64,000 bases of DNA. Source: Bog-756 sp963831535 (GTDB taxonomy: Bacteria > Actinomycetota > Acidimicrobiia > Acidimicrobiales > RAAP-2). Under the pieces are notes generated by a model. That model did not search any database. It was not told the origin of the DNA and worked only from the letters and a program-made list of their open reading frames with translations. Both the position numbers and the translations under genes were made by a program. The number at the start of each line of letters is the position of its first letter. Within the stretch, counting starts at the first letter, position 1. Shown here in pieces: positions 7,936 to 18,049 of this stretch. Where the stretch lies: assembly GCA_963831535.1 (NCBI GenBank), contig CAWHQP010000007.1, forward strand, positions 372,001 to 436,000, read 5' to 3'.

Positions 7936-9501
7936 TCAGGAGGAGGACCCGGCCGCTTCGAGCACCTGGTAGCCGCAGTTGTATCCGGGGATGAAGGTGA
8001 TCCCGGGTCCGCCGTGGCAACCGGCACCGCATAGGTACAGGCCGTCGACGGGAATCGGATCGTCGGGCCAGCCGCCCGGTCCCGGGCGGAACGGGCCCAT
8101 GAACTCGGGCTGGAGCAGCCCGTGGGTGAAGTCACCTCCGGTGCATCCGAACATGAGCTCGTAGGTGTACGCCGGATAGTTGATCTGCCGTTCGATGAGG
8201 TCGGGGAAGTTGGGGGCCTGCCTGGTGATGGTGGCCACGATGCGGTCGGCCATCTCGTCACGCAGCCGCGCCCGTTCGGTGTTGTCGGCCCCAATGGGTG
8301 CGTAGAAAGCGAACGTGCTGGCGGCGTGCTTGCCTGGGGGAGCCAGCTCCGGGTCGCGGAGGGTCGAGATGGCCAGGTTGCACGACGGCCATTGGGGAAC
8401 AAGGCCACGTGCGCAGCCCTCGAAGTCGAGCTGCATCTGTTCCGCGGTACCGAAGAACGTCACATTCTGACGGAGGTCGTTGTTGTTCAACATCTCGTAC
8501 GGTGCCACGAACTCGGGCAGTCCGTTGAGGGCGAAGTGCATCTGGAAGTAGGCGGCCCGGTGGTCGATGGCATCGATCCGCCGGATGAAGGCGTCGGGCA
8601 AGGTGTCCCGGTCGAGGAGCTGGGTGAACGTGGCGGTCGGGTCGAGATTGGACACCACGATCGGTGCCGTGACCACCTCGCCGCCGCCGAGGTCGACGCC
8701 TTCGACCTTTCCATTGGCCGTCACGATGGTGGATACCTTCACGTGACGTCGGAGTTGACCCCCATGCTTCTCGAACAGGGTGAGCAGGTGGTCGGAGAGG
8801 GCGCCGATGCCGCCCCGGACTTTGGCCATGGTGGCATCGGTGGGTGAGGCGAGGGCGAAAGCCAGACACAGGGCACTCCCAGGAGTGGCCGGGCCCCGAT
8901 ACGTGGAGTTGACCGACAGGAAGGCGAGCATGCTCCGGACCTGGGCGTGCCGCTCACGGTCGGGCAGGAACTGGTCGACCACGTCCATGACGCTCCCGAA
9001 CATGGCGGTGCGGATGGCCTGGCGCTCCTGTTCGTTCGACGCGCACGCCCACATCTCATCGAGGGACTTCGGGGGTTTCCGTACGTCGAACCGGCCGATG
9101 GCCCGGGCCGGAGCCTCGGCCCACCCGGCGACCTCGGCCATGCCCAGTACGGCCTCGAGGCCGAGGGCCTCACTGAGGTGTTCGAGGAGCCGCTCGGGAT
9201 CGCTGTAAAGCAGCAGCGGTGGCTGTCCGTCCGTCCCGATTGCGGCGGATTGGACCTCCGGCTCGTAGATGGGGCACGAGGCGAAGCCGAGGTCGTCGTA
9301 GATCTCGGTGGGAATGGGGAATTGGATCGACCCGGCGAGCTCGAAGCGGAAGCCACGCACCAACTCGTTGGTCGAGGCCATTCCCCCGATGAAATGGTTC
9401 TTCTCGAGACAGAGGACCCGCATACCCCCTCGGGCCATAACGGCGGCGGCGGTGAGGCCGTTGTGGCCCGCACCGATGACGATGGCGTCGTAGTCCGGCA
9501 T
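7936..9501 (-). CDS. FAD-dependent phytoene-desaturase-like oxidoreductase (PYROXD2/CrtI type)
   Basis: 521 residues. The N-terminal dinucleotide-binding motif is IVIGAGHNGLTAAAVMARGG with the acidic ribose-binding strand VLCLEKN. The C-terminal FAD-closing motif is GLYLCGAGCHGGPGITFIPG. Length and layout match the CrtI/PYROXD2 group of FAD oxidoreductases, which act on isoprenoids or unknown substrates. The start at 9501 is placed by TACGGT 6 nt upstream (leaderless); the longer frame to 9702 runs through the divergent gene's promoter. No carotenoid genes lie nearby, so a carotenoid role is not implied. Confidence 0.88.
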   Translation of the reverse strand: MPDYDAIVIGAGHNGLTAAAVMARGGMRVLCLEKNHFIGGMASTNELVRGFRFELAGSIQFPIPTEIYDDLGFASCPIYEPEVQSAAIGTDGQPPLLLYSDPERLLEHLSEALGLEAVLGMAEVAGWAEAPARAIGRFDVRKPPKSLDEMWACASNEQERQAIRTAMFGSVMDVVDQFLPDRERHAQVRSMLAFLSVNSTYRGPATPGSALCLAFALASPTDATMAKVRGGIGALSDHLLTLFEKHGGQLRRHVKVSTIVTANGKVEGVDLGGGEVVTAPIVVSNLDPTATFTQLLDRDTLPDAFIRRIDAIDHRAAYFQMHFALNGLPEFVAPYEMLNNNDLRQNVTFFGTAEQMQLDFEGCARGLVPQWPSCNLAISTLRDPELAPPGKHAASTFAFYAPIGADNTERARLRDEMADRIVATITRQAPNFPDLIERQINYPAYTYELMFGCTGGDFTHGLLQPEFMGPFRPGPGGWPDDPIPVDGLYLCGAGCHGGPGITFIPGYNCGYQVLEAAGSSS

Positions 9502-9507
9502 GAGCTC

Positions 9508-9513
9508 ACCGTA
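9508..9513 (-). promoter_or_regulatory. -10 element, leaderless oxidoreductase gene
   Basis: TACGGT on the minus strand, 6 nt before the ATG at 9501. The divergent partner has its own -10 about 50 bp away. Confidence 0.6.
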
Positions 9514-9564
9514 GTGCAGCAGAAAAGGCCGGACCCGGCTCCGCCGGACTGGTTCGGGCTGCTG

Positions 9565-9570
9565 TACGTT
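9565..9570 (+). promoter_or_regulatory. -10 element, leaderless epoxide hydrolase gene
   Basis: TACGTT, 7 nt before the ATG at 9578; no -35 hexamer is obvious. Confidence 0.55.
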
Positions 9571-9577
9571 GAGATCC

Positions 9578-10729
9578 ATGGGTGGCGAATTGCGGCCTTT
9601 TCGCGTCGAGGTGGGAGAAGAGCAGCTCACCGATCTCCGGACTCGACTCCGTGGAACCCGTTGGCCTGAACCCGCGCCGGTGGAGGACTGGTCCCAGGGC
9701 ATCCCGCTGAGCTACGTGCAGGAGCTGTGTCGGTACTGGGCCGAGGACTACGACTGGCGGCGGTCCGAGGCGAGGCTGAACTCGATTCCTCAGCTCGTCA
9801 CCGATATCGGCGGCCTGGACTTCCACCTGCTCCATGCCCGCTCGCCCGAGCCGGATGCCCTACCTCTGATCATCACCCACGGCTGGCCGGGATCGGTGGT
9901 GGAGTTCCTGAAGGTCGTCGGCCCGTTGTCCGATCCGGTGGCCCATGGCGGGGACGCCGCCGACGCCTTCCATGTGGTCTGCCCCTCGCTTCCCGGCTAC
10001 GGGTTCAGCGGCAAGCCCACGACGACCGGATGGGGGATCTCCAGGATCGCATCGGCATGGTCCGAGCTGATGGAGCGTCTGGGCTACTCCCGCTATGGGG
10101 CCCAGGGCGGGGACTGGGGTTCGGCGGTCACGTCGGCTCTCGGCCGACAGGTGCCCGACCGCCTGGCCGGGATCCACCTGAACATGCCGGTGGTGCCCTT
10201 CGGGTCTCTCGATATGACCGACATGACTGCGGCGGAGCAGGCCGCCCTCGATGCATTGGCCGAGTACCAACGGTGGGAGTCCGGGTACGCCAAACAGCAG
10301 TCGACCCGGCCCCAGACCCTCGGCTACGGGCTCGTCGACTCGCCGGCGGCCCAGTGTGCCTGGATCGTGGAGAAGTTCGCGGCCTGGACGGACTGTGACG
10401 ATCATCCCGAGCATTCATTCACCCGGGACGAACTACTGGACAACGTGATGCTCTACTGGCTGACCGGGTCAGGAGCCTCATCGGCCCGTCTGTACTGGGA
10501 GAGCTTCGGCTCAGAATTCGGTGGGGGACGCCCCGACCCCATCGGCGTCCCCACCGGGTGTTCGATCTATCCGAAGGAGATCATCAGGATCTCGCGACGG
10601 TGGGCCGAGTCCGGGTTCTCCGATATCCGCTATTGGAATGAGTTGGACCGGGGTGGCCACTTCGCCGCCTTCGAACAACCGGAGCTGTTCGTGGAGGAAC
10701 TCCGGGCATTCTTCCGCCTGGTCCGCTGA
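9578..10729 (+). CDS. microsomal-type epoxide hydrolase (alpha/beta hydrolase)
   Basis: 383 residues. An N-terminal EHN segment (LRGTRWPEPAPVEDWSQGIP, about residues 25-43) precedes the alpha/beta-hydrolase core with oxyanion motif HGWPGS (101-106) and nucleophile motif GGDWGS (Asp179). Near the C-terminus, RGGHFAAFEQPELF supplies the catalytic His. Length and motifs match the actinobacterial family that hydrolyses epoxides to diols in the cytoplasm. The ATG at 9578 is chosen over the TTG at 9569 because of the -10 position. A strong hairpin follows 76 bp downstream. Confidence 0.9.
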   Translation: MGGELRPFRVEVGEEQLTDLRTRLRGTRWPEPAPVEDWSQGIPLSYVQELCRYWAEDYDWRRSEARLNSIPQLVTDIGGLDFHLLHARSPEPDALPLIITHGWPGSVVEFLKVVGPLSDPVAHGGDAADAFHVVCPSLPGYGFSGKPTTTGWGISRIASAWSELMERLGYSRYGAQGGDWGSAVTSALGRQVPDRLAGIHLNMPVVPFGSLDMTDMTAAEQAALDALAEYQRWESGYAKQQSTRPQTLGYGLVDSPAAQCAWIVEKFAAWTDCDDHPEHSFTRDELLDNVMLYWLTGSGASSARLYWESFGSEFGGGRPDPIGVPTGCSIYPKEIIRISRRWAESGFSDIRYWNELDRGGHFAAFEQPELFVEELRAFFRLVR

Positions 10730-10805
10730 CCGGGACGCTGGCGGCCAGGGACACGGGCCGAGCAGTGGGCGAGGGGGACGGAGTGGAACCGATGGGCCCG
10801 AACGC

Positions 10806-10841
10806 GCCCTGGCCGGAGCAGCGGACTGCTCCGGCCAGGGC
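10806..10841. terminator. perfect 16-bp hairpin between convergent genes
   Basis: GCCCTGGCCGGAGCAG (10806-10821), a 4-nt loop and its exact reverse complement (10826-10841). It lies between the ends of the epoxide hydrolase gene and the convergent secreted-protein gene, so it can stop transcripts from both sides. There is no T-run, as is usual for GC-rich actinobacterial terminators. Confidence 0.75.
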
Positions 10842-10881
10842 GGTGATGCTGTGATGAGGCGGTACGCCTAGGACGCGGTGA

Positions 10882-12507
10882 CTACCAGCCGGTCGCCGCG
10901 ATGATCGGCGCATTCAGATGGGTGCCACTCATGCCCCCGTCGTTCGGGGCATCGCCGTAGTTGTAGACGGCTCCGTTGGCCAGGGCCACCCAGTAGCCCC
11001 CGCCGGTTGAGGTGGCGAAGATGGCACTGGCCGGGTTCAGGGCCCCAGCACTGGAGGTCGGTCCACCCAGGTTGACGGCGTCGCCATAGTTGAAGACCGT
11101 GCCGTTGGCCAGGAGGATCCAGTAACCGTTGCCGTCAGGGGTGGCCACGGCCGAGGTCACCGGGGAGCCCTGGGGTCCGGGGGCCCCGAGGTAGCTAGCG
11201 TCGCCGAAGCCGTAGACGTGGCCCGTCGTGGTGACCAGCCAGTAGCCGTTGCCGGTGCCATCGGGCATGACCGCCACCGCGGCACCCGAGCACCCGCCGA
11301 TGGACGGGCAGGATCCGTTGAACACGGCGTCACCGAAGGCGAACACCCCGCCGTCGGCGCCGACCATGAAGTAGCCCTGGCCGGAATGGGACGGCACCAT
11401 GCCGACGATCGGTGCCGCCAGCTTCCGTCCTCCTCCGGGATAGCCGTAGGGCAGAATGCCCAGGCCGGGGATGGATCCCTCGAAGGGAGCATTGCCGAAG
11501 GCGAAGATGCCGCCGTCGGAGGCGTCGAGCCAGTAGCCCTGATCACCCAAGGTCGGCGTGATGCCCACCACGGGCCGGTTGAGCTTGATGTTGCCGGTGG
11601 ATCCCCAGAAGTTGGCCGAGCCGAAGGTGAAGATGCCGCCGTCGCCACCGACCAGCCAGTAGCCGTGGGCGGCCGATGGCGAGGTGACCGGCGCCGGCGT
11701 GACCGACTCGGTGAAGATGGCCGACAGGGCACCGCTCGTGGCCGTCACCGTGAAGGTGCCGGCCGTACCGTTGGCGGTCAGCACCGGGGACGTGGCTACC
11801 CCAGTGGCCCCCGTCGACACGGTCACCGAGGTGGGCCCACCGAAGTTACCGCCGGCGCCGTTGGCCCCGGGCACGATGGTGAATACCACCGGGATGCCGG
11901 GCTGATCGACGGCGATCGGCGGGACCGATGAGTCCTTGAGGCTGGCTCCGAGGTGGGTCGGGAACACCGTCCCAGCCGTCGCACTCTGGTTGTTGCCGCC
12001 CGTGGCCAGAAGCTGCGTGGGCGTACCGATCGTGAAGGGAGCGCTGGGTGCCGGCGTCGTGTCCGTCGAGGTGGAGACGCTCACCGTAACGTTGCCGGCT
12101 GCGGGGTTGGTCACCCCGGTGGCCGTGATCGTGACGGCGGCGCCGACGGCGATGCTGGCCAGCTGCTGGGTGCCGGTTCCGAGGGGTGAGGGCACGGTCA
12201 AGGTCACGCTGGACCCTGACGTCGACACGCCGCTGATAGCAGCCTTCCGGCCCGCTGCGTCGATGGAGTACGAGGTGGCCGGGGCCAGACCAGTGATGGT
12301 GATCGTCCCGGCCGTCGGGGTCACCGGCAGTGCCGTGGCCGGTTTGAAACCGATGGTGTAGGTGGCCGAAGCACCGGGTGCGTACGAACTGGACGACACC
12401 GTGACGGCCGTCACCGAGGCCGCCGCGGCGGCCGAGGCCGTTCCGACGAGTGCCGCGACCACCGAGGCCGCGATCACCGCCATTTTCATCGTTCGGAATT
12501 TCTGCAT
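10882..12507 (-). CDS. secreted protein with Ig-like N-terminus and degenerate GYW-type repeats
   Basis: 541 residues. Signal peptide: MQKFRTMKMAVIAAS followed by an Ala-rich core ending ASAAAAA. Residues about 30-270 are Ser/Thr/Gly-rich beta-sandwich-like sequence. Residues about 280-541 hold six or seven degenerate repeats of about 40-45 residues around GYWLV-GDGGIFTFG-A-F-GS, the same family as the repeats near 31 kb but much more diverged. AGGAG lies 5 nt before the ATG. These repeats are frequent in Acidimicrobiia exported proteins and probably form a beta-propeller-like or surface-binding domain; the function is not known. The gene has its own 558-base upstream gap. Confidence 0.85.
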   Translation of the reverse strand: MQKFRTMKMAVIAASVVAALVGTASAAAAASVTAVTVSSSSYAPGASATYTIGFKPATALPVTPTAGTITITGLAPATSYSIDAAGRKAAISGVSTSGSSVTLTVPSPLGTGTQQLASIAVGAAVTITATGVTNPAAGNVTVSVSTSTDTTPAPSAPFTIGTPTQLLATGGNNQSATAGTVFPTHLGASLKDSSVPPIAVDQPGIPVVFTIVPGANGAGGNFGGPTSVTVSTGATGVATSPVLTANGTAGTFTVTATSGALSAIFTESVTPAPVTSPSAAHGYWLVGGDGGIFTFGSANFWGSTGNIKLNRPVVGITPTLGDQGYWLDASDGGIFAFGNAPFEGSIPGLGILPYGYPGGGRKLAAPIVGMVPSHSGQGYFMVGADGGVFAFGDAVFNGSCPSIGGCSGAAVAVMPDGTGNGYWLVTTTGHVYGFGDASYLGAPGPQGSPVTSAVATPDGNGYWILLANGTVFNYGDAVNLGGPTSSAGALNPASAIFATSTGGGYWVALANGAVYNYGDAPNDGGMSGTHLNAPIIAATGW

Positions 12508-13065
12508 GGATACTCCTGTTCGTGCCGAGCATCCATCGAGGACACCCCTGCCAATGTTGTGGATGGTGTTACGTAGATGAAGCGGTGTCGTTGGGTACGC
12601 TCACGCGCGGTGGGGCGAGGAAGGATGGATCGGCGAAGTCGTTCCGACGACGGTCTCCGGAGGACACGGAGTCACCGGACGCAACCCGCCGATGCCCGGT
12701 CACCCGTAGTCCCGAACGCGTCACGACGCGATCAACCGATCGGATGCCCCGCAGAACCGATGTCCTTGCCCCTTGCCCCACTGCTACACCCCTGCCCGTA
12801 CTGACTCACTACTCTCCCTGCAGAACGCAACATATGACACGGACCGTGGGTGTGCAATGACTTGCAGCACTATCTGGCGACAAAAATTCCTTATCCCACC
12901 TGATGTGTTTGGGCGACCACTCAACGCGCCTACTTCAGGGTGTCGGGCGGCACCGGCGACCGCTGAACCCTCACGCCTCGGTCGGCCGCCTTGTGTCGCT
13001 GGCGGTTACCCCGACCGCCTTGTTGACGAGTCGATCCGCTCCCCAGGGGTGACTAGATTGACCGG
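12508..13065. other. intergenic region, no gene seen
   Basis: Divergent upstream region of the secreted repeat protein and the membrane protein gene. It is less GC-rich than its surroundings around 12800-12920 and must hold both promoters. Short open frames here have no coding character. Confidence 0.5.
13054..13059 (+). promoter_or_regulatory. -10 element, leaderless small membrane protein gene
   Basis: TAGATT, 6 nt before the GTG at 13066. Confidence 0.55.
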
Positions 13066-13473
13066 GTGTCCGTGACCACCGGGGAGCTCATGGGATGGCT
13101 GCGGGCCGGGGTCGGAGCCAGCCTCGTCGTGGTTCCCGCCCGGTTCCTCCGCCTCTCGGGACGGGAGTCGCCCACGGCCGTCTCCCTACTGCTGATGCGG
13201 ACCATCGGCATCCGTGACCTGGTCCTTGGGGCCGGCACCGTGGCTGCAGTCCGTCGCGGCAATGACGGCGATGTGCGGCGCTGGACGTCGGTGGGGCTGG
13301 CCAGCGACTCCTTGGACGTGGCGGCCAGCCTGGTCACGGCCCGCACCATCGGCCCGGCGGAGTCGGCCGGGGCAGCCGCAGCAGCCTTCGTGTTCGCCGT
13401 GGGTGACGCCCTGGCGCTCCGCTCACTCCGGGGATCGGCGAGTCCTCACCCCGATCGGGACCTGGTCGGGTGA
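13066..13473 (+). CDS. small membrane protein, DUF4267-like
   Basis: 135 residues, mostly hydrophobic, with about four short membrane segments and the pattern LLMRTIGIRDLVLGAGTVAA followed by VGLASDSLDVAASLVTART. This resembles small integral membrane proteins of the DUF4267 type, for which no function is established. The GTG start directly follows a -10 element. The last codons overlap the oxygenase gene (GTGA), so the two are co-translated. Family assignment is tentative. Confidence 0.7.
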   Translation: MSVTTGELMGWLRAGVGASLVVVPARFLRLSGRESPTAVSLLLMRTIGIRDLVLGAGTVAAVRRGNDGDVRRWTSVGLASDSLDVAASLVTARTIGPAESAGAAAAAFVFAVGDALALRSLRGSASPHPDRDLVG

Positions 13474-14430
13474 CATCCCGGCTGGCCACCGACGACGAGG
13501 TCGAGACCTGGAGGCAGCACGGTTGGGTGCTCCTCGAGGCACTCGTCGACACCGCGGACATCGATGCGGCGGCCGCAGACCTGCATCGGGCCTTTCCGAC
13601 GTCCGAGGAGTACCACGCCCATCCCGACAGGGTGAACCGACAGTGGCTGGGGGCGCGGCAAGACCCCGAAGAGGAGTTCGTCTGGCCGGCTGACGGCCCT
13701 GGATTCCGCGGTGAGCAGCATCGTTGGGGTGCGGCCTTCCCCTTCTCGGGCAACGGTGCGCTCAACCGTCTGGCCGTGCATCCATCGATCGTGAACTTCG
13801 CCGAGCGATCCCTCGGGACCGACGACATCCGGCTCTACCAGGTCCACGCCGATGCCAAGTACTCGGGCATGACCAACTACGAGCAGCCCATGCACATCGA
13901 CCGGAACCACTCGTGGCTCCCGGCCGGCACGGCATCGCCCTGGTGGAATCTCGAAGGCTTCCTCTACCTCTCCGACGTCCGCGACGAGGACAACCCGACC
14001 CGGTTGGTGTCCGTCGAGGACTCAGCCCATCTGACCGAGGCCACGCCGGTCGTCATGCCCGACACCGAACCCGCTCCTCTATGCGGCCGAACGACGGGCC
14101 AGCGGCGTCCGCGGGTCCTATCTGGCCTATCGCTCCGACGTGTTCCATCGGGGCGCGCCCTTCGACGCTGAGGCCACGGCCCGGTTCGTACTGGCGCTGG
14201 CCTTCAAGCGGGCCGGCCAGGACTGGATCGGCTACGACCAAGCCCAGTCCAACTCCACCGGGCCGGCGTGGCGGTCGTTCGCCGAGCGGTCCACGCCTCG
14301 GGAGCTGGCCCTGTTCGGGTTCCCTCCTCCCGGACATCCCATCTGGAGTCAGTCCCTGCTGGACGAGGTCGCCCTGCGCTATCCGCGGCTCGACCTCACC
14401 CCGTGGCGGGCTCTGGTTCCGATCGCCTAG
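13470..14430 (+). CDS. phytanoyl-CoA dioxygenase-family (PhyH) oxygenase, interrupted by a frameshift
   Basis: Fe(II)/2-oxoglutarate-dependent oxygenase family. The first frame (13470 to about 14085) contains the HxD iron site in QPMHIDRNHSWLP. The second (ending at 14430) supplies the distal His in SDVFHRGAPF and the C-terminus with WRSFAERSTPRELALFGFPP. Removing one C from the CCC near 14082 restores a single protein of about 319 residues. In the raw sequence the first frame continues out of phase to 14171. The GTG start overlaps the preceding gene. Substrate unknown; bacterial members hydroxylate diverse small molecules. All iron ligands are present, so the break is probably a sequence error. 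Confidence 0.8.
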
Positions 14431-14477
14431 CACGCCGTCCTCCTGACGGGCCGACCCTTGGCGGGTCACCGTGCCCC

Positions 14478-14497
14478 GACCTGCGTTCGGGCAGGTC
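14478..14497. terminator. weak hairpin after the PhyH-type gene
   Basis: GACCTGC and GCAGGTC form a 7-bp stem with a 6-nt loop about 48 bp after the stop codon. It could be a terminator; no other signal supports it. Confidence 0.35.
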
Positions 14498-14602
14498 AGC
14501 GCCCAAGTTCACCGCTCGTGGGACCGTCGTCGTGCACCCCCTCGGTTCAAGGCATCGGCTCTCGGTGCCGATACCTAAGGCATCGAGCCAACGGGGGGTC
14601 CC

Positions 14603-17015
14603 ATGCTCCATCTCGCGTCCGCAAAGCGTCTTGCCTCCGCTTTTGCCGCACTTCTGGTCCTGTGCGCCGTGCTGGTGGCCGTCCACGCACCGGCACCGCA
14701 GGCCGCCACACCGGTCGTCCGTGCCGCGTTCTACTACCCGTGGTACCCCGACGCCTGGAACCAGTCCGGGGTCGACCCGTTCAGCCAGTACCAGCCGTCG
14801 GACGGCTACTACTCGTCGGCTGATCCGACGGTGGTCAAGCAGCAGATCGCAGCCATGCAGTACGGGAACCTGGACGCCGGGATCATCTCGTGGTGGGGGC
14901 AGGGTTCCCAAGAGGACAGCGTGGTACCCACCGACCTAGCCGCCGCTGACGGCACCGGCTTTAAGTGGTCGCTCTACTACGAGCCCGAGGGCTACGGCGA
15001 CCCGAGTGTGGCCCAGATCCAGAGTGACCTGAGCTTACATCAAACAGCGGTACGCATCCAACCCCAACTACCTGACCATCGACGGGAAGCCGGTCATCTT
15101 CGTCTACGCCGACCCCTCGGACGGGTGCGGGATGGCCCAGCGCTGGAGTGAGGCCAATGCCACCGAGGGGTTCTACACCGTGCTCAAGGTGTTCAGCGGC
15201 TACACCTCGTGTGCGACGGACGCCAGTTCGTGGCACCAGTACGCGCCGGCCAGCGCCGAGGACCACCAGCCCGGATACTCCTTCTCCATCTCACCGGGGT
15301 TCTACAAGAGCGGGGAGTCGGCACCCCGGCTGGCCCGCGACCTGAGCACCTGGACGCAGAACGTGCGCGACATGGTGGCCAGCAACGAGCCCCTGCAGCT
15401 CATCACCACCTTCAACGAGTGGGGTGAGGGCACCGCCGTCGAGTCCGGCACCGACTGGGCCAGCGCCAGCGGCTACGGGAGCTATCTGGACGTCATGCAC
15501 GACCTGATCCCGCCGCTGACGACGCCGGTCGACCCCGGTGGCGACCGCCGACCGTGCCAGCCGGGACGACACCGAGCACGCCATCGGCTCCGACCACCAT
15601 CTCCGGGGTGGCCACGGCGGGAACCTACGTCCAGGTGGGCGTACCCGCGGGCAAACTACGACGGAGCCGACCCGCTGTACGCCTCGGCGAAGGCGTACCG
15701 GGGCCTCCTCCAGTTCGCGCCGGTGCTCCCGGCCGGGGCCACCGTCCTTGGCGCATCCCTGACCATCGATCCCCTCGTCACCAAGAGCGGGGCGTTCACC
15801 GTCAGCACCGAGGGTGCGTTCGATCCGACCGCCGTCACCTGGGCCACGCAGCCGCCCCGCACCGGGTCACTCCTGGGGACGTCCACGCCGCCCGTGGCCA
15901 ACGTTCCGCTGACCATCCCCTTGTCCGGCATCTCTTTTGACTCACCGACGGGTCTGTCGGTGGGCTTCACCACCCCGGGCGTGATCGGACGCTTTGCCGG
16001 AGCCGGCACCGCCGACGCACCCGTCCTGACGCTCGAGTACTCCACCGGCGGCAATGGGTCCCCGTCCGGAGGCTCCACCACGACCACCTCGTCCACCAGC
16101 ACGACCACGACCACGTCCACGACCACGACCACCGGGGCCGCACCTCCGACGACGACCACGACTACGACCACGACGGCCGGCTCGACCAGTTCCTACTGTG
16201 GAACTCGGACCGGGCCTCCCGCCACCTCCAAGGTCATGGTCATCTGGGAGGAGAACCACAGCGCCAGCGCCATCACGCCTTCGGCCGCCCCGCACATCAG
16301 TGGCTACGCCGCCGACTGCGGACTGGCCACCGACTACCAGTCCCTGACCCATCCCAGTCTCCCCAACTACCTGGCGGCCACGTCGGGACTCAACTACGCC
16401 AGCTCGCCGTGGAACAGTGACTGCCAGGCCACCACCTGCACGACCGCCGCGGAGAACCTGTTCGACCAGGTGGGCCCGTCCGGTTGGAAGGGATACGCCG
16501 AGTCGATGACTTCGGCGTGCCAGCGCTCCAACGGCGGGGAGTATGTCAGCCGACACAATCCGGCGGTGTACTACACCGACCTCGGAGCGTCGTGCACCGC
16601 CAACGACGTACCGCTGGGCAGTATCACGGGGGGCAGTCTCCTGAGCGATGTCCAGGCCGGGACCTTGCCCACCGTCAGCACGGTTACCCCGAACCTCACC
16701 GACGATATGCACGACGGGACCGTGGCCGAGGGCGACGCCTGGTTGAGCCAGTGGATCCCGGTGATCACCGCCGGTCCGGACTACCAGTCCGGTCGTCTCA
16801 CCGTGGTCATCGCCTGGGACGAGGGTTCAGGCAGTGGGAACGTGCCCAGCACCGTGGACGCCATCGTGATGTCCCCTTACGTACCGGCGGGGACCCGCTC
16901 GGCCATCCCGTTCACCCACTACAGCCTGTTGAAGGCCGAGGAGGATGTGGCCGGAGTGCCTGAACTCGGTCTGGCTGCCACCGCCAACAACCTGCGCGCC
17001 GCGTTCGGATTCTGA
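14603..17015 (+). CDS. secreted multidomain GH99-like / CBM / phosphoesterase protein, with frameshifts
   Basis: About 800 residues after correction. A signal peptide (MLHLASAKRLASAFAALLVL, cleavage near AATPVV) leads into a GH99/GH71-like glycoside hydrolase domain (AAFYYPWYPDAWN, GIISWWGQGS, TFNEWGEGTAVE). A DNRLRE/CBM-like beta domain (YVQVGVPAG, YASAKAYRGLLQF) and a Thr-rich linker (16080-16190) follow. The last domain is a phosphoesterase/acid-phosphatase domain of the PF04185 type (VMVIWEENHSASAI, SLPNYLAATSG, VVIAWDEGSGSGN). The frame breaks once at about 15034 (extra T) and again, in a compensating pair, at about 15545 (-1) and 15654 (extra A). The GH99 acid residues cannot be checked rigorously by eye. 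It probably acts on extracellular polysaccharide and phosphate esters. Confidence 0.75.
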
Positions 17016-17038
17016 CCCGGCCGGTCTCGACATCCCCA

Positions 17039-17986
17039 TTAGGTCCCGGTGAGTTTGGATACCACCGGACCGAGGTCCTCCCAGCAGTCGGCTTCGACGG
17101 ACCAGTAGGAGATCCCATACTCCTCGCGCCGCCACTCCAATTCCGCAGCCATCTCGTCCAACGTGCCCAGCAGGGCCAGCGGAATGTGGAGGGCGTCGGC
17201 CGGACTGATGCCGAAGTGGGGAGCCATGGCCTCGGCCACCGAGGTCGCCTCGTCGGTGATCATCACGAAGCCGATGAGGGCGTTGAGCTCGAGCGCCTCG
17301 AATCGATCCCCGGCTGCCTCCCGGACCCAGGCTACCTTCTCCCGGGTCCGCTCCGGTGATGCGTTAGGAGCCGTCTCGGGCCCGCCGGTTCCTTCCCGCA
17401 GATTGACGTTGATGCTCACAATGTCGGCATGCCGGGCGGCGAAGGAGAGCACCCGCTTGCCGCCGCCGCCGATGATGAGTGGCGGGCCGGGGCGTTGGAC
17501 GGGCCGGGGCAGAAGGTCGAGCTCAGAGATCCGGTAATAGGACCCTTCGAACGAGAAGGGTCCGTCGGCGTGCAGCAGGCCCTGGATGATCTGGACCGCT
17601 TCTTCGAACCGCTCGACCCGGATCCGCGGTGTGTCGTAGGTGATACCGGCCTGGTCGTAGTCGGTGCGCATCCACCCGGCACCCAGGCTGAGCTCGAATC
17701 TTCCTTCGCTCAGTACGTCGAGGGTGGCGGCCTCCTTGGCCAGCACGGCGGGATGCCGGTAGTCGTTGCCGAAGACCAGCGAGCCCATGCGGAGGGTGGT
17801 GGTGGCCGCGGCCACAGCAGCGAGGGCCGGTACCGGGGCCAACTGATCGCCGAAGTGGTCGGGCATGAGCAGGGCGGAGTAGCCCAGGTCCTCGGCACGG
17901 CGGGCCTGGTCGGCCCAGGAGCGGGCGGTAACCCCGGGTGTCGTGCTCAGCTGCGCGGCGAAACGGAAGGGGTGGGCGTGGGGCAT
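17039..17986 (-). CDS. LLM-class F420-dependent oxidoreductase (TIGR03621-like)
   Basis: 315 residues, luciferase-like monooxygenase TIM barrel: FRFAAQLSTTPGVTARSWAD, ALLMPDHFGDQLAP, LRMGSLVFGNDYRHP, LSEGRFELSLGAGWM, PPLIIGGGGKRVLSFAARHA. These match the actinobacterial subfamily assigned to coenzyme F420. The ATG at 17986 is chosen because AGGAT precedes it; a GTG at 18004 is also possible. It converges on the secreted multidomain gene with only 23 bp between stops and diverges from pantothenate kinase. The substrate is unknown. Confidence 0.9.
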   Translation of the reverse strand: MPHAHPFRFAAQLSTTPGVTARSWADQARRAEDLGYSALLMPDHFGDQLAPVPALAAVAAATTTLRMGSLVFGNDYRHPAVLAKEAATLDVLSEGRFELSLGAGWMRTDYDQAGITYDTPRIRVERFEEAVQIIQGLLHADGPFSFEGSYYRISELDLLPRPVQRPGPPLIIGGGGKRVLSFAARHADIVSINVNLREGTGGPETAPNASPERTREKVAWVREAAGDRFEALELNALIGFVMITDEATSVAEAMAPHFGISPADALHIPLALLGTLDEMAAELEWRREEYGISYWSVEADCWEDLGPVVSKLTGT

Positions 17987-18049
17987 TTGTTCATCCTGCC
18001 TCACCCGGGCCTCGCTGTGCCTGCCCTCGCCCCTCGGTCGATGACGGCG

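Noticed and set aside
16080..16190. ACGACCACG-rich tract as a microsatellite
   Set aside because: It encodes the Thr-rich linker of the exported multidomain protein and keeps its reading frame.
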